Source: ZC4RG35 sp964388105
GTDB taxonomy: Bacteria; Actinomycetota; Acidimicrobiia; Spongiisociales; ZC4RG35
Assembly (NCBI GenBank): GCA_964388105.1
Contig: CAYLYQ010000002.1
Coordinates: forward strand, 1 to 64,000
DNA: 64,000 nucleotides
Reading direction: 5' to 3'
Shown here: positions 45,337 through 53,926 of the stretch, one piece after another
Numbering within the stretch: the first letter of the stretch is position 1
How the letters are laid out: each line of letters opens with the position of its first letter
Position numbers and translations under genes: made by a program
The notes under the pieces: generated by a model
Databases searched by the model: none
What the model was told of the DNA's origin: nothing
Seen by the model: the letters and a program-made list of their open reading frames with translations, nothing else

Positions 45337-46173
45337 TCAACGAACCGGGACCCGCCCGGGTTCCCCAACCTTCGTGGAGAAGGCTTCCGCCAGCGCCGCG
45401 GTGACGGGCCCCGGCTCGAACTCGTGACTCCCGATGGCGGAAACCGGCTGGACTTCGCGCACGGTCGACCACACCATCACCTCGGCCGCCGTGGCGACCC
45501 GGCCGAGCGGGGCGCGCACCTCCGAGACGGCTATCCCCTCCCCGGCGCACGCCTCCAGCACGACCCGCCGGGTGATCGAGTCGAGAATGCCCAGGTCGAG
45601 CCCCGGGGTCTCCACCACGCCGTCGATGACCCATCCGATCGAGAAGGTGGGGCCTTCGAGAACGATGCCGCCCGTGGTCATCAGGAGCGCGTCGTCGAAT
45701 CCCTCTTCCTGCGCCCTCCGGCTCGACGCCATGTTGGGGGCATAGGAGATGATCTTCGCTCCCGCCAGCTCCCACGGTTCGCCGGCCGCGTGCCATGGGG
45801 CGGCCATCGGGAACAGGCGGGCGGGGCTCTCCGGCTTCGCCAAGCCGTGGCCGTAGACGATCACCAGCGGCTCCCCGACGACTCCGGGGACACTCGGACC
45901 CCTGGACACGAGGACCCGCACCGCGCCGTCGCCCACCTCCGCGGCGCAGCGCATGATCCAATCCTCCAGGTCGCCACGGGGCGGGAGCTGCACCCGCAGG
46001 CGGGCCGCACTGGCCTCCAGCCGGTCGAGGTGCTCGGCGACCGCGAAGGCGGAGCCGCTGTAAGCCTTGAGCACCTCGAACACACCGTCACCGCGCACCA
46101 CGGTCGAATCGGTGACGGGAATCCGCCCGTCGCTTGGTTCCCCATTGATCAGGATCGTCGTCAGGTCAGTCAT
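45337..46173 (-). CDS. Class IV aminotransferase (PabC/branched-chain type)
   Basis: This is a fold-type IV PLP enzyme of 278 residues. It begins TDLTTILINGEPSD with RGDGVFEVLKAYSG. The PLP lysine is in LAGAKIISYAPNM, followed by EEGFDDALLMTTGGIVLEGPTFSI, the class IV signature. It could be 4-amino-4-deoxychorismate lyase (folate) or a D-amino-acid or branched-chain transaminase; these are hard to tell apart by motif. The ATG overlaps the nadE stop (ATGA). Confidence 0.85.
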   Translation of the reverse strand: MTDLTTILINGEPSDGRIPVTDSTVVRGDGVFEVLKAYSGSAFAVAEHLDRLEASAARLRVQLPPRGDLEDWIMRCAAEVGDGAVRVLVSRGPSVPGVVGEPLVIVYGHGLAKPESPARLFPMAAPWHAAGEPWELAGAKIISYAPNMASSRRAQEEGFDDALLMTTGGIVLEGPTFSIGWVIDGVVETPGLDLGILDSITRRVVLEACAGEGIAVSEVRAPLGRVATAAEVMVWSTVREVQPVSAIGSHEFEPGPVTAALAEAFSTKVGEPGRVPVR

Positions 46174-47804
46174 CTCGATCCGGCACGGTAGGCATTGGTC
46201 ATGGGAAGTCGGCGGTCCTTCCCGAACGCCTTGGTGGTGATCTTGGGGCCAGGAGCGCTCTGCCGCCTCTTGTACTCGCTCCGGTCGACCAGGTTCGCCA
46301 CCAGGGCCACGGTCTGAGGATCGAAGCCTTCGGCCACGATCGCCTCGATTCCCATGTCCCGCTCCACGTAGCGTTCGAGGATGGGGTCGAGCTTCGGGTA
46401 TGGCGGAAGCGAATCGGAGTCGAGCTGCCCGGGTCTGAGCTCCGCCGAAGGCGGTTTTTCCATGGTGCTCTCGGGGATGACCGAGGCTTCTCCGTTCCGC
46501 CACCTCGCCAGGTCGTAGACGAGGGTCTTGAAGACGTCCTTGAGCGGCGCGAAGCCTCCGACCATGTCGCCGTACAGCGTCGAGTAGCCGACTGCGGTCT
46601 CGGACTTGTTGCCGGTGGCGAGGACCATGTGACCGAACCGGTTGGAGACTCCCATGAGGAGGGCGCCACGGATCCTCGCTTGGAGGTTCTCTTCGGCGAT
46701 GCCGGGCTCGGTGCCCCGGAAGAGGGGCTCCAGCGCTTCGTTGAAGGCGGAGAAGACCCCGTCGATGGGGACGGTGTCGCATCTGATCCCGAGGTTGGCG
46801 GCGAGCGCCATGGCGTCATCCATCGAGTGCTGCGACGAGTAGCGCGAGGGCATCGACAGGCCCCAGACAGCATCCGGCCCCAGGGCGTCGACCGCGATGA
46901 CGGCGGTGAGCGCGGAGTCGATCCCACCCGAGAGACCCAGGGCAACGCCGCGGAAGCCGTTCTTCTTCACGTAGTCCCGAAGGCCGGTGACCAGGGCGCG
47001 ATAGACCTCCTCGACGGGGTCCAGCAACGGGACCACTGTGCCCGAACCGCCTTCGTAGACGAAACGGTCCTCCTCGAACTGCGGCGACCGGTGCACTACC
47101 TCCCCCTCGGCGTCGATCACGACCGAGGCCCCGTCGAATACCAACTCGTCCTGCCCGCCGACCAGGTTCACGTACACCACAGGGACACCGGTGTCCCTGG
47201 CACGCCGGGCGAGCATCGCCTCGCGCTCCGCGGCCTTGCCGCGGTGATAAGGGGAGGCGTTGATGTTGAGGAGCATTTCGGCACCTGCGGCCGCCTGCTT
47301 CTCCGGCGGGCCGCCATCGAGCCAGATGTCCTCGCAGATCGAAAGGCCCACGGTGCGACCGTCGAGGTCCCAGACACGGGCGGGCTCGGTGCCAGGGGCG
47401 AAGTTGCGGTCCTCGTCGAACACCCCGTAGTTGGGCAGGACCACCTTCTTGTAGGTGCCGACCACGCGGCCGCCTCGGAGTATCGACGCGGCGTTGGCGA
47501 CGTCACGGGGACGGCTGTCGACCGCACCGGAGTGGGTGGCGTCGACGACGGGGACCAGGTGCCCCACCACCACCGCGGTGTCGCCGCTGGCTTCGGCGAG
47601 AGACTCCAAGGCGGCGAGATTGGCTGCGATGAAGTCGGCGCGATGGACGAGGTCTTCAGGCGGATAGCCCACGAGGCTGAGCTCCGGCGTGAGCAACACG
47701 TCGGCGCCTTCGCCGGCCGCCCAGGTCATCGCATCGGCGATGCGCGAAGCGTTCCCCTCGATGTCCCCCACCGTCACGTTGATCTGCGCCCCGGCAACTC
47801 TCAT
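46170..47804 (-). CDS. nadE: Glutamine-dependent NAD+ synthetase
   Basis: This 544-residue enzyme amidates nicotinic acid adenine dinucleotide to NAD+. The N-terminal nitrilase domain has the Glu-Lys-Cys triad: ELSLVGYPPED, YKKVVLPNYGVFDE and LSICEDIW. The C-terminal synthetase has the P-loop LGLSGGIDSALTA and later TGNKSETAVGYSTLYGDM. It is shorter than the mycobacterial 680-residue type. ATG 47804 lies seven bases after a TATCGT hexamer, so the upstream GTG at 47813 is disfavoured. It heads a nadE-aminotransferase-lipoprotein operon. Confidence 0.95.
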   Translation of the reverse strand: MRVAGAQINVTVGDIEGNASRIADAMTWAAGEGADVLLTPELSLVGYPPEDLVHRADFIAANLAALESLAEASGDTAVVVGHLVPVVDATHSGAVDSRPRDVANAASILRGGRVVGTYKKVVLPNYGVFDEDRNFAPGTEPARVWDLDGRTVGLSICEDIWLDGGPPEKQAAAGAEMLLNINASPYHRGKAAEREAMLARRARDTGVPVVYVNLVGGQDELVFDGASVVIDAEGEVVHRSPQFEEDRFVYEGGSGTVVPLLDPVEEVYRALVTGLRDYVKKNGFRGVALGLSGGIDSALTAVIAVDALGPDAVWGLSMPSRYSSQHSMDDAMALAANLGIRCDTVPIDGVFSAFNEALEPLFRGTEPGIAEENLQARIRGALLMGVSNRFGHMVLATGNKSETAVGYSTLYGDMVGGFAPLKDVFKTLVYDLARWRNGEASVIPESTMEKPPSAELRPGQLDSDSLPPYPKLDPILERYVERDMGIEAIVAEGFDPQTVALVANLVDRSEYKRRQSAPGPKITTKAFGKDRRLPMTNAYRAGSR

Positions 47805-47811
47805 GCCGACC

Positions 47812-47843
47812 ACGATACGCCCGCACGGGCGCCGTCATAGCCT
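47812..47843. promoter_or_regulatory. Divergent leaderless -10 elements of nadE and glnE
   Basis: TATCGT on the minus strand (47812-47817) is seven bases from the nadE ATG. TAGCCT on the plus strand (47838-47843) is six bases from the glnE GTG. The intergenic gap is only 45 bases. Confidence 0.5.
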
Positions 47844-47849
47844 GTGCCG

Positions 47850-50549
47850 GTGGCCGGCACAGAGCTCACGGAAGCGATAGGAGACCTGCTCAACGCGACC
47901 GCCGATCCCGAAGGCGGCCGAACGCGCCTCGAGGCGGTGCTGGAAACCCGGCCGGAGATAGCTGCGGACCCTGTTCTCCTCGAGCGGGCGGCCACCGTGT
48001 GCGGGTCGAGCCGGTCGCTGGGGGCCAGCCTCGCGCTCCATCCCACGCTTCTCGAAGGCACGCCTCCTCCCGGGGCGGGCGTGCCCCTCCAGATGAGGGC
48101 GGCCCTCATCCCGATCCTCGCCGGCGACCTCACAGGAGCCCTGGACCTGGCCGATGCCACGGCAGCCTGGTCCGACGCCGTCGACGGCATAGTGCAGCGT
48201 GCGTTGACGGAAGCGCGGGAGGCCCTGACGGACCGCCACACGGTGCTGGGCGAGACCTCCTTCGCGGTCATCGGCATGGGCAAGTGGGGGGCACGGGAGC
48301 TGAACTACTACTCGGACCTCGACCTCGTCTTCGTCCACGAGGGGCCCGACGGGAGCGCGGACGGGGCCAGGACGGCTGCGGTCGCCCTGGCCGCCAAGCT
48401 GATGACCACGCTCTCCTCCCCTACTTTCGACGGCACCGCATTCGTCGTCGACGCCGACCTCCGCCCCGAGGGCGCCGTCGGGCCCCTCTCGAGGAGCCTG
48501 GAGAGTCATCGCGCCTACTACGCCCGATGGGCCGAGGCCTGGGAGTCACAGGCCCTGCTCAAGGCGCGGGCAGTCGCCGGCGATCCCCAGCTCGGCCAGG
48601 CGTTCGAGGAAATGGCCCGCGACCTGGTCTGGGAGCGCGGCCTCGACTCCGACGACCTGCGCGCCATCCGACTGCTCAAGGCGCGCTCCGAGGACGGCGC
48701 CTCGAGCCGCGACGTCAAGCGCGGTCCGGGAGGCATCCGAGATGTCGAGTTCGCCGTGCAGATGCTGCAGTTGGTCCATGGGCGGTTCGACGAAGACCTC
48801 CGCGTGCGGTCGACTTTGGAGGCGATCGAGGCGCTCGGTGCCCACGGATACATCGAGCCGGCCGACGCCGATTCGCTCGCGGCCGCCTACCGGTTCCTGC
48901 GCCACGTCGAGCACCGCCTCCAGATCTGGGATCTCAGTCAGACTCACACCCTCCCCACTGCGCCGCGGGACAAGGAACGGCTCGGCAGAAGCCTCGGGAT
49001 GCTCTCTGATTCCGTCGAGGGGTTCGACCGGCGCATGGCCGAGACCCGCGCTCAGGTGAGGGACCTCCACGAGCACCTCTACTTCCGCCCCGTCTTGGAC
49101 GCTCTCGCAGGGCTGGCCACAGCCCGGCTGGATCCGTCCGCAGCCCGCCTCCGGCTCGCCGCGCTCGGCTTCGTCGACGTCGCCGCCGCCGAGGCCGCGT
49201 TCGAGGAGATGACCGCCGGGCTGAGCCGGAGGTCCCGCGCGATGCAGCAGGCCCTCCCTCTCACTCTGGACTGGCTGTCGCGCTCTCCCGATCCCGACCT
49301 GGGCCTCGATCAACTACGACTCCTCCTGGCGAACGCGGCCGACCACGGTTCCGTGGCGACTCTCCTCCAGACGAACCCCATAGCCGGGGAGCGCCTCTGT
49401 CTCCTCCTGGGGACGGGCCGCCTCATCGGAGCCCTCCTCGACCGGATCCCCGAGTTCGTGCCGAAACTCGCCGAGGAGGAGCCCGACTTCGACATCAGGG
49501 ATGCCGAGGGAGCCACCGAGCGGCTGATCGGGCTCCTCGACAGCCGACCCGACCCCGACGACAAAGTGGGCACCGTGCGCCGGTTCGCCCGCAGGAGGAT
49601 GCTCCGTGTGGCCGCCCGCGACATCCTCGACCAGCCACCGGTCGATGTGACCACGCGCTCACTCGCGGACAGCGCCGACGCCGTCATGCGCGGCGCATTG
49701 CGCGCGCTCGAGGTCGCCGGCGGATTCGGCGTCGTGGCACTGGGCAAGTGGGGTGGGCGGGAGCTCTCGTACGGATCGGACCTCGACCTGATCTACGCCC
49801 ACACGGAGGATCTGGACCGGGAGACGGCTTTCCGGATCGCCGGCGGAATCGGACGGGTCGTCTCGGAGCCCGGAAGGCACGGCCCCGGCATGACAATCGA
49901 CACCGAGCTGCGACCCGAGGGGCGGCGCGGCCCCATCGCGCGCTCCCTCGACGGCTACCGCCGCTACTACGCCGAGTGGGCGGAGCCGTGGGAGGTGATG
50001 GCCCTGCTCCGGGCGCGCCCGGCGGCCGGCGACCCCCAACTGCTCGGCGAGTTCATGGATCTCGTGTCATCGGTCGTCTGGCGCCCTTTCGATGACGCTT
50101 TCGTCCGGTCGATACGAACCGTCAAGGCACGGGTCGAGGCCGAGCGCCTGCCCATCGGAACCGACCCGGCCAACCACATCAAGCTCGGCCCGGGGGGGAT
50201 CAGCGACATCGAGTTCACCACTCACCTGCTTCAGCTCAGACACGGTGCATCAGAGCCTTCGTTGCGCACGCCTGTGACGGGGGAAGCCATCCGGGCGCTG
50301 GCAGGAGCTGGGATTCTGGCGTCGGACGAGGCACGGGCGCTGTCGGAGGCCCTGGACCTGCTCACCCGACTCCGGCTCCGGCTCCACCTCCGCGGAGGGA
50401 CCGCCAGCGACGTCCTCCCCACCGATTCGGTGCAGCTCGGGCGCCTTGCTTCGAGCCTGGGCTTCGACCGCCGGACCGAGCTCGTCGAGCAGTACCGCCG
50501 GCACACGCGCCGAGCGCGCAAGGTGTTCGAGAAGCGGTTCTATGAGTAG
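47850..50549 (+). CDS. glnE: Bifunctional glutamine synthetase adenylyltransferase/adenylyl-removing enzyme
   Basis: GlnE adjusts glutamine synthetase activity by adding and removing AMP. The 899-residue protein has two nucleotidyltransferase domains: the deadenylylase motif GMGKWGARELNYYSDLDLVF near residue 145 and the adenylylase motif ALGKWGGRELSYGSDLDLIY near residue 635. Each is followed by a helical regulatory domain with KRGPGGIRDVEF or KLGPGGISDIEF. It is somewhat shorter than mycobacterial GlnE, which is essential. GTG 47850 is chosen from the -10 position. Confidence 0.95.
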   Translation: MAGTELTEAIGDLLNATADPEGGRTRLEAVLETRPEIAADPVLLERAATVCGSSRSLGASLALHPTLLEGTPPPGAGVPLQMRAALIPILAGDLTGALDLADATAAWSDAVDGIVQRALTEAREALTDRHTVLGETSFAVIGMGKWGARELNYYSDLDLVFVHEGPDGSADGARTAAVALAAKLMTTLSSPTFDGTAFVVDADLRPEGAVGPLSRSLESHRAYYARWAEAWESQALLKARAVAGDPQLGQAFEEMARDLVWERGLDSDDLRAIRLLKARSEDGASSRDVKRGPGGIRDVEFAVQMLQLVHGRFDEDLRVRSTLEAIEALGAHGYIEPADADSLAAAYRFLRHVEHRLQIWDLSQTHTLPTAPRDKERLGRSLGMLSDSVEGFDRRMAETRAQVRDLHEHLYFRPVLDALAGLATARLDPSAARLRLAALGFVDVAAAEAAFEEMTAGLSRRSRAMQQALPLTLDWLSRSPDPDLGLDQLRLLLANAADHGSVATLLQTNPIAGERLCLLLGTGRLIGALLDRIPEFVPKLAEEEPDFDIRDAEGATERLIGLLDSRPDPDDKVGTVRRFARRRMLRVAARDILDQPPVDVTTRSLADSADAVMRGALRALEVAGGFGVVALGKWGGRELSYGSDLDLIYAHTEDLDRETAFRIAGGIGRVVSEPGRHGPGMTIDTELRPEGRRGPIARSLDGYRRYYAEWAEPWEVMALLRARPAAGDPQLLGEFMDLVSSVVWRPFDDAFVRSIRTVKARVEAERLPIGTDPANHIKLGPGGISDIEFTTHLLQLRHGASEPSLRTPVTGEAIRALAGAGILASDEARALSEALDLLTRLRLRLHLRGGTASDVLPTDSVQLGRLASSLGFDRRTELVEQYRRHTRRARKVFEKRFYE

Positions 50550-50605
50550 CAGCCCGGCGCGCAGTTCCTCGAAGAGCGATTGCGGCGTGGGCGAGCGAGC
50601 GGTTC

Positions 50606-50611
50606 TACCAT
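50606..50611 (+). promoter_or_regulatory. Leaderless -10 of the M20D gene
   Basis: TACCAT is eight bases before GTG 50620, which fixes the start of the amidohydrolase. It lies in the 70-base gap after glnE. Confidence 0.45.
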
Positions 50612-50619
50612 CGCCCGCC

Positions 50620-51753
50620 GTGGAACTCGCGCGGGCAGTCGCCGACCTCGAACCGGACATCACCGGGCTGCGCCGCCTGCTCCACCGGAACCCGGAGCCG
50701 GCAAACCAAGAGCACCGCACGACCGAGATCCTCGCGGAGACTCTCGACGCCGCCGGTCTGGAGCCCCGGATGCGGGCGGCGGGGACGGGCCTATGGGTCG
50801 ACATCGGCGAGCCGCGAGTGGGCTTCCGGGCCGACATCGACGCCCTTCCCATCACCGAGCCCGAGGGAAACGACCCCCGTTCCGAGAACCCGGGCTGGAT
50901 GCACGCGTGCGGCCACGACGCCCACGCTGCCATCGGAGCCGGAATCGCCGTCGGCCTCTCCCGCCTCGATCTCGACGGCGGTTTCCGGGTGTTCTTCCAG
51001 CCGGCCGAGGAGGCGATAACCGGCGGCGCCATCGACCTCGTCGCCGAAGGGATGGTCGATGGCCTCGAGGCGATCATCGCCTTCCACGTCGACCCGACGC
51101 TGGAGACAGGGCGCATCGGGGTGAAGGCGGGGCCGGTGACTGCGAGTGCCGACGGCTTCACCATCGTCTTGGAAGGCCCCGGCGGGCACACCTCACGACC
51201 CCATCGGACGGTGGACCTGATCTCGGCCGCCGGCCGGGTCATTTCCGATCTCCCCACCGCCATTCGGTCGGCTTTCGATGCCCGGCTGCCGGTGGTGACG
51301 GCGTTCGGGGCCGTCCATGGCGGGGAGGCGCCCAACGTGATCCCCACGCGCGTCGAGATGCGCGGAACCATCCGCTCCCTGGACCGGGGGATTCGGGAGG
51401 CCCTGCCCGCCCTCGTCGAGGAGACGGTGGCCCGCATCGCCTCCGGCTACGGGGCGGCGCATCGACTGGACTACCGGCAGGGCGTGCCGCCCGTGGTCAA
51501 CGACTCACGGGTCGCCGAGACCTTCTCGATAGCGGCCCGCTCCGCCCTGGGAGACGGAGCCGTGGTCCCCACCGAGACCAGCATGGGCGGGGAGGACTTC
51601 TCCTACTACCTCGACCGGGTTCCGGGGGCGATGTTCCGGCTCGGAGTCCACTGCGGCGGTGGGGACATCCATTCGGCCGGGTTCCGCCTCGACGAACGAT
51701 GCCTGGCCGTGGGGATGTCGGCGGGGGTCGCCGCCCTGGCCGCCCTCGCGTAG
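50620..51753 (+). CDS. M20D-family amidohydrolase
   Basis: This 377-residue metal-dependent amidohydrolase resembles N-acyl-L-amino acid amidohydrolases and hippurate hydrolases. It has FRADIDALPI, the metal motif HACGHDAHAA, FFQPAEEAITGG, the dimerisation domain with GPGGHTSRPH, and METSMGGEDFSYYL-like late metal ligand (TSMGGEDFSYY). It is cytoplasmic. Substrate unknown. Its TAG stop forms the start of the -10 hexamer of the next gene. Confidence 0.93.
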   Translation: MELARAVADLEPDITGLRRLLHRNPEPANQEHRTTEILAETLDAAGLEPRMRAAGTGLWVDIGEPRVGFRADIDALPITEPEGNDPRSENPGWMHACGHDAHAAIGAGIAVGLSRLDLDGGFRVFFQPAEEAITGGAIDLVAEGMVDGLEAIIAFHVDPTLETGRIGVKAGPVTASADGFTIVLEGPGGHTSRPHRTVDLISAAGRVISDLPTAIRSAFDARLPVVTAFGAVHGGEAPNVIPTRVEMRGTIRSLDRGIREALPALVEETVARIASGYGAAHRLDYRQGVPPVVNDSRVAETFSIAARSALGDGAVVPTETSMGGEDFSYYLDRVPGAMFRLGVHCGGGDIHSAGFRLDERCLAVGMSAGVAALAALA

Positions 51754-51756
51754 GAT
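51751..51756 (+). promoter_or_regulatory. -10 hexamer containing an upstream stop codon
   Basis: TAGGAT includes the TAG stop of the amidohydrolase gene (51751-51753) and lies six bases before GTG 51763 of the VIT-family gene. Confidence 0.45.
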
Positions 51757-51762
51757 CGACCC

Positions 51763-52485
51763 GTGGCCGCCACTGACACCCACCCGCCCGGTTACGAACC
51801 GCACATTGGCCAGTCCCGCCAGTACTGGCGGGACATCATCCTCGGGGTCAACGACGGCCTGGTCTCGATCTTCCTGCTCGTCATCGGCGTCGTGGGTGGC
51901 GGGATGGCGAGCAGCGACATCCTCCTCGCGGCCATTGCCGGGACGCTGGCGGGCGCCATCTCCATGGCCGCCGGGGAGTACCTGGCCACCAAGTCCCAGG
52001 ACGAAGTACTCAGCGCAGAGTTGCGCCTGGAACGAACCCACATCGCGAAGTTCCGGGAGCATGAGATGGAGCAACTGCACGGATACTTCACCGAAATGGG
52101 CGTTCTCCCCGAGCACGTCGACGGAGTCCTGGCCGCGTTCGAGAACAACGACGAGGCGCTCCTCGGTGCCATGGGCGCACTCGAATTCGGCTTGCTGGAG
52201 AAGGAACGGCGGTCGCCCTACAAGGCAATGGCCGCTTCCGGTCTCCTCTTCCTCGCCGGATCGATACCGGTCATCGCCCCGTTCGCGATTCTCGACGACG
52301 TGATAACGGCGGCGATCTGGGCCACCGTCCTCACGGGGATCGGCCTCTTCATCGTCGGTGCGGTCAAGGCCCGGGTGAGCCGGATCAGCTTGGTGAAGTC
52401 GGGATTGGAGAACCTCGTCATCGCCGGGTTCGGGGGCGTGGGAGCCTGGTTCCTGGGCGACCTCCTCGGACGCGCCCTGGGCTGA
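51763..52485 (+). CDS. VIT1/CCC1-family iron/manganese transporter
   Basis: This 240-residue protein has five membrane helices. The family start is YWRDIILGVNDGLVSIFLLVIGVVGGG, here quoted in parts: DIILGVNDGLVS and GAISMAAGEYLATKSQ. A cytoplasmic helical insert (residues 85-150, rich in Glu: ELRLERTHIAKFREHEMEQL) corresponds to the metal-binding domain. The family moves Fe2+ or Mn2+ out of the cytosol. GTG start. Confidence 0.92.
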   Translation: MAATDTHPPGYEPHIGQSRQYWRDIILGVNDGLVSIFLLVIGVVGGGMASSDILLAAIAGTLAGAISMAAGEYLATKSQDEVLSAELRLERTHIAKFREHEMEQLHGYFTEMGVLPEHVDGVLAAFENNDEALLGAMGALEFGLLEKERRSPYKAMAASGLLFLAGSIPVIAPFAILDDVITAAIWATVLTGIGLFIVGAVKARVSRISLVKSGLENLVIAGFGGVGAWFLGDLLGRALG

Positions 52486-52503
52486 TCTCTCAGTTAGCAG
52501 TGC

Positions 52504-52534
52504 GCTTGCATTAGCAAGCAATTTGCTGTATGCT
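52504..52534 (+). promoter_or_regulatory. Promoter and palindromic operator of the XRE-HbhA-like operon
   Basis: TTGCAT (52506-52511) and TATGCT (52529-52534) are 17 bases apart, an excellent promoter; the GTG at 52543 follows by eight bases. GCTTGC (52504-52509) and GCAAGC (52514-52519) form a perfect inverted repeat over the -35, and AGCAA-T-TTGCT gives a second one downstream. Autoregulation by the XRE protein is likely. Confidence 0.7.
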
Positions 52535-52542
52535 TACAGGTA

Positions 52543-52908
52543 GTGAACGAGAGCAAGCACACCGACCTGGGCGAGTTCATCCGCCAGCAGCGCGAGAGAG
52601 CCAATCTGTCGTTGCGCCGCCTGGCAGACCAGGCAGGGATTTCGAACCCCTACCTGAGCCAGATCGAGCGGGGCATAAGGAAGCCTTCGGCGCAGATCCT
52701 GAAGAACCTCTCCCGAGCCCTCGAGATCTCGGCGAACTCGCTTTACAGCAAGGCCGGCCTCATCGACGAGGACCTGCCGCCGGTGAGCGTCAACGAGGCG
52801 ATCGAGAACGACGAGCGCCTCGCCTCGGATCAGAAAAAGGTGCTGCTCGACATGTACCGGGCGTTGGTGAAGTCCACCACCGCCCCCAACGAACAGGAGA
52901 CAGAATGA
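52543..52908 (+). CDS. XRE-family transcriptional regulator
   Basis: This 121-residue protein has an N-terminal HTH_3 domain: FIRQQRERANLSLRRLADQ, ISNPYLSQIERGIRKPS and LKNLSRALEISANSLY. The C-terminal part (to residue 121) is helical and acidic, ending in a Thr/Glu tail. It resembles the regulator encoded just upstream of hbhA in mycobacteria (recalled, not searched). GTG 52543 overlies a leaderless start. The stop overlaps the next ATG by four bases. Confidence 0.93.
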   Translation: MNESKHTDLGEFIRQQRERANLSLRRLADQAGISNPYLSQIERGIRKPSAQILKNLSRALEISANSLYSKAGLIDEDLPPVSVNEAIENDERLASDQKKVLLDMYRALVKSTTAPNEQETE

Positions 52909-53402
52909 AGGCCAAGAGCGTGATGTACGCCGCGGTCGGCGCCCCGGTGGTTGCCGTTCGCAAGGCCGGTGACAAGGTCACCGAGATCAAGGACAACTGG
53001 GACAAGACGGCCGGCCGCTACGGCAAGAAGGCCGAGGCCCAGATCGAGGCTTGGGCAACCGAAGGCGAGAAGGTCGTCGCCAAGATCAGCGACGGCAAGG
53101 TCGTCGAGGAGATCCAGGCCAAGGTCGACCTCGACCAGGCCAAGGTCCAGGTGAGCAAGCTCCGCGACCAGCTCGAGGACATGCTCGCGACGTGGAAGAC
53201 CTCCTTCCGCCCCGAGGGCAAGCCCGAGGCNNNNNNNNNNNNNNNNNNNNNNNNNNNNNNNNNNNNNNNNNNNNNNNNNNNNNNNNNNNNNNNNNNNNNN
53301 NNNNNNNNNNNNNNNNNNNNNNNNNNNNNNGCCAAGACCACGGCCGCCAAGAAGCCGGCTGCCAAGTCCACCGCCGCCAAGGCCCCCGCTGCCAAGAGCT
53401 GA
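52905..53402 (+). CDS. HbhA-like protein with Lys/Ala-rich C-terminus (interrupted by gap)
   Basis: A surface- or membrane-associated coiled-coil protein starts MKAKSVMYAAVGAPVVAV. Residues 20-105 form an amphipathic helix with heptads (KAEAQIEAWATEGEKVVAKI, VQVSKLRDQLEDML). The tail is a Lys-Ala-Pro repeat (AKTTAAKKPAAKSTAAKAPAAK), split here as AKTTAAKKPAA and AKAPAAKS. This layout matches mycobacterial heparin-binding hemagglutinin, where the tail binds sulfated glycans or DNA. The 100-N gap falls in the tail, so length is unknown. It overlaps the XRE gene (ATGA). Confidence 0.8.
   Translation: MKAKSVMYAAVGAPVVAVRKAGDKVTEIKDNWDKTAGRYGKKAEAQIEAWATEGEKVVAKISDGKVVEEIQAKVDLDQAKVQVSKLRDQLEDMLATWKTSFRPEGKPEXXXXXXXXXXXXXXXXXXXXXXXXXXXXXXXXXXAKTTAAKKPAAKSTAAKAPAAKS
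53231..53330. other. Scaffold gap of 100 N
   Basis: Exactly 100 undetermined bases lie inside the Lys/Ala-rich tail of the HbhA-like gene. A round 100 is the usual placeholder for an unknown length, so the two flanking contigs may not be joined at true distance, although both sides read in the same frame. Confidence 0.95.
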
Positions 53403-53431
53403 TCACAGGTAGCGACAACTGATCAACAGTG

Positions 53432-53460
53432 AGTGGCCCCCGGCAACGCCGGGGGCCACT
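53432..53460. terminator. Bidirectional terminator hairpin
   Basis: AGTGGCCCCCGGC and GCCGGGGGCCACT form a 13-pair stem around AAC. It lies 29 bases after the HbhA-like stop and overlaps the stop of the convergent DUF4332 gene by two bases. There is no U-run on either side. Confidence 0.8.
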
Positions 53461-53863
53461 ACTGATTGATCGACGGCTCCAGTTCGGCGGCGACTGCGAT
53501 CCAGCCCTCCACCATCGACTCGGTGGGAAGACGGTTCACGACCTTGCTCGATCCGTTGAGGCCGATGATCTTGGCCACCAGCGCGGTCGGGTTGCGACGC
53601 CTGAGGTCGCGCAGAGTCTCCACGCCGGCCGCGACGAGCAACTGGGCGTACTCCGTCCCGACCCCGGGAATCCGGAGGAGATCGGCGTGATGGACCCACA
53701 TCTGGAGGTCGGACGGCGCCAGGCCGGTCGCCTTGGCGAGCTCGCTGCGTCCGCGGCGGGTCGAGGCCCTTTCGATGAGGCTCTTCGAGGTCCGCACCCC
53801 CGCTTTGCGCAACTTCGTCGCCCGCTTCTGATCGACCCCGGCCACCTGATCGATACGCGCCAT
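53459..53863 (-). CDS. DUF4332 helix-hairpin-helix protein
   Basis: This 134-residue protein has two helix-hairpin-helix motifs: VAGVDQKRATKLRKAGVRT, and IPGVGTEYAQLLVAAGVETL. This matches DUF4332, predicted to bind DNA or RNA non-specifically. Role unknown. The ATG has an AAGGGGAA ribosome site. It converges on the HbhA-like gene and shares a terminator with it. Confidence 0.85.
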   Translation of the reverse strand: MARIDQVAGVDQKRATKLRKAGVRTSKSLIERASTRRGRSELAKATGLAPSDLQMWVHHADLLRIPGVGTEYAQLLVAAGVETLRDLRRRNPTALVAKIIGLNGSSKVVNRLPTESMVEGWIAVAAELEPSINQ

Positions 53864-53926
53864 TTCCCCTTTTCTCCGCTCGCCGTGAGGCTCGCTCGGA
53901 CTCTAGACAATCGAGCGGGCGCCCGG

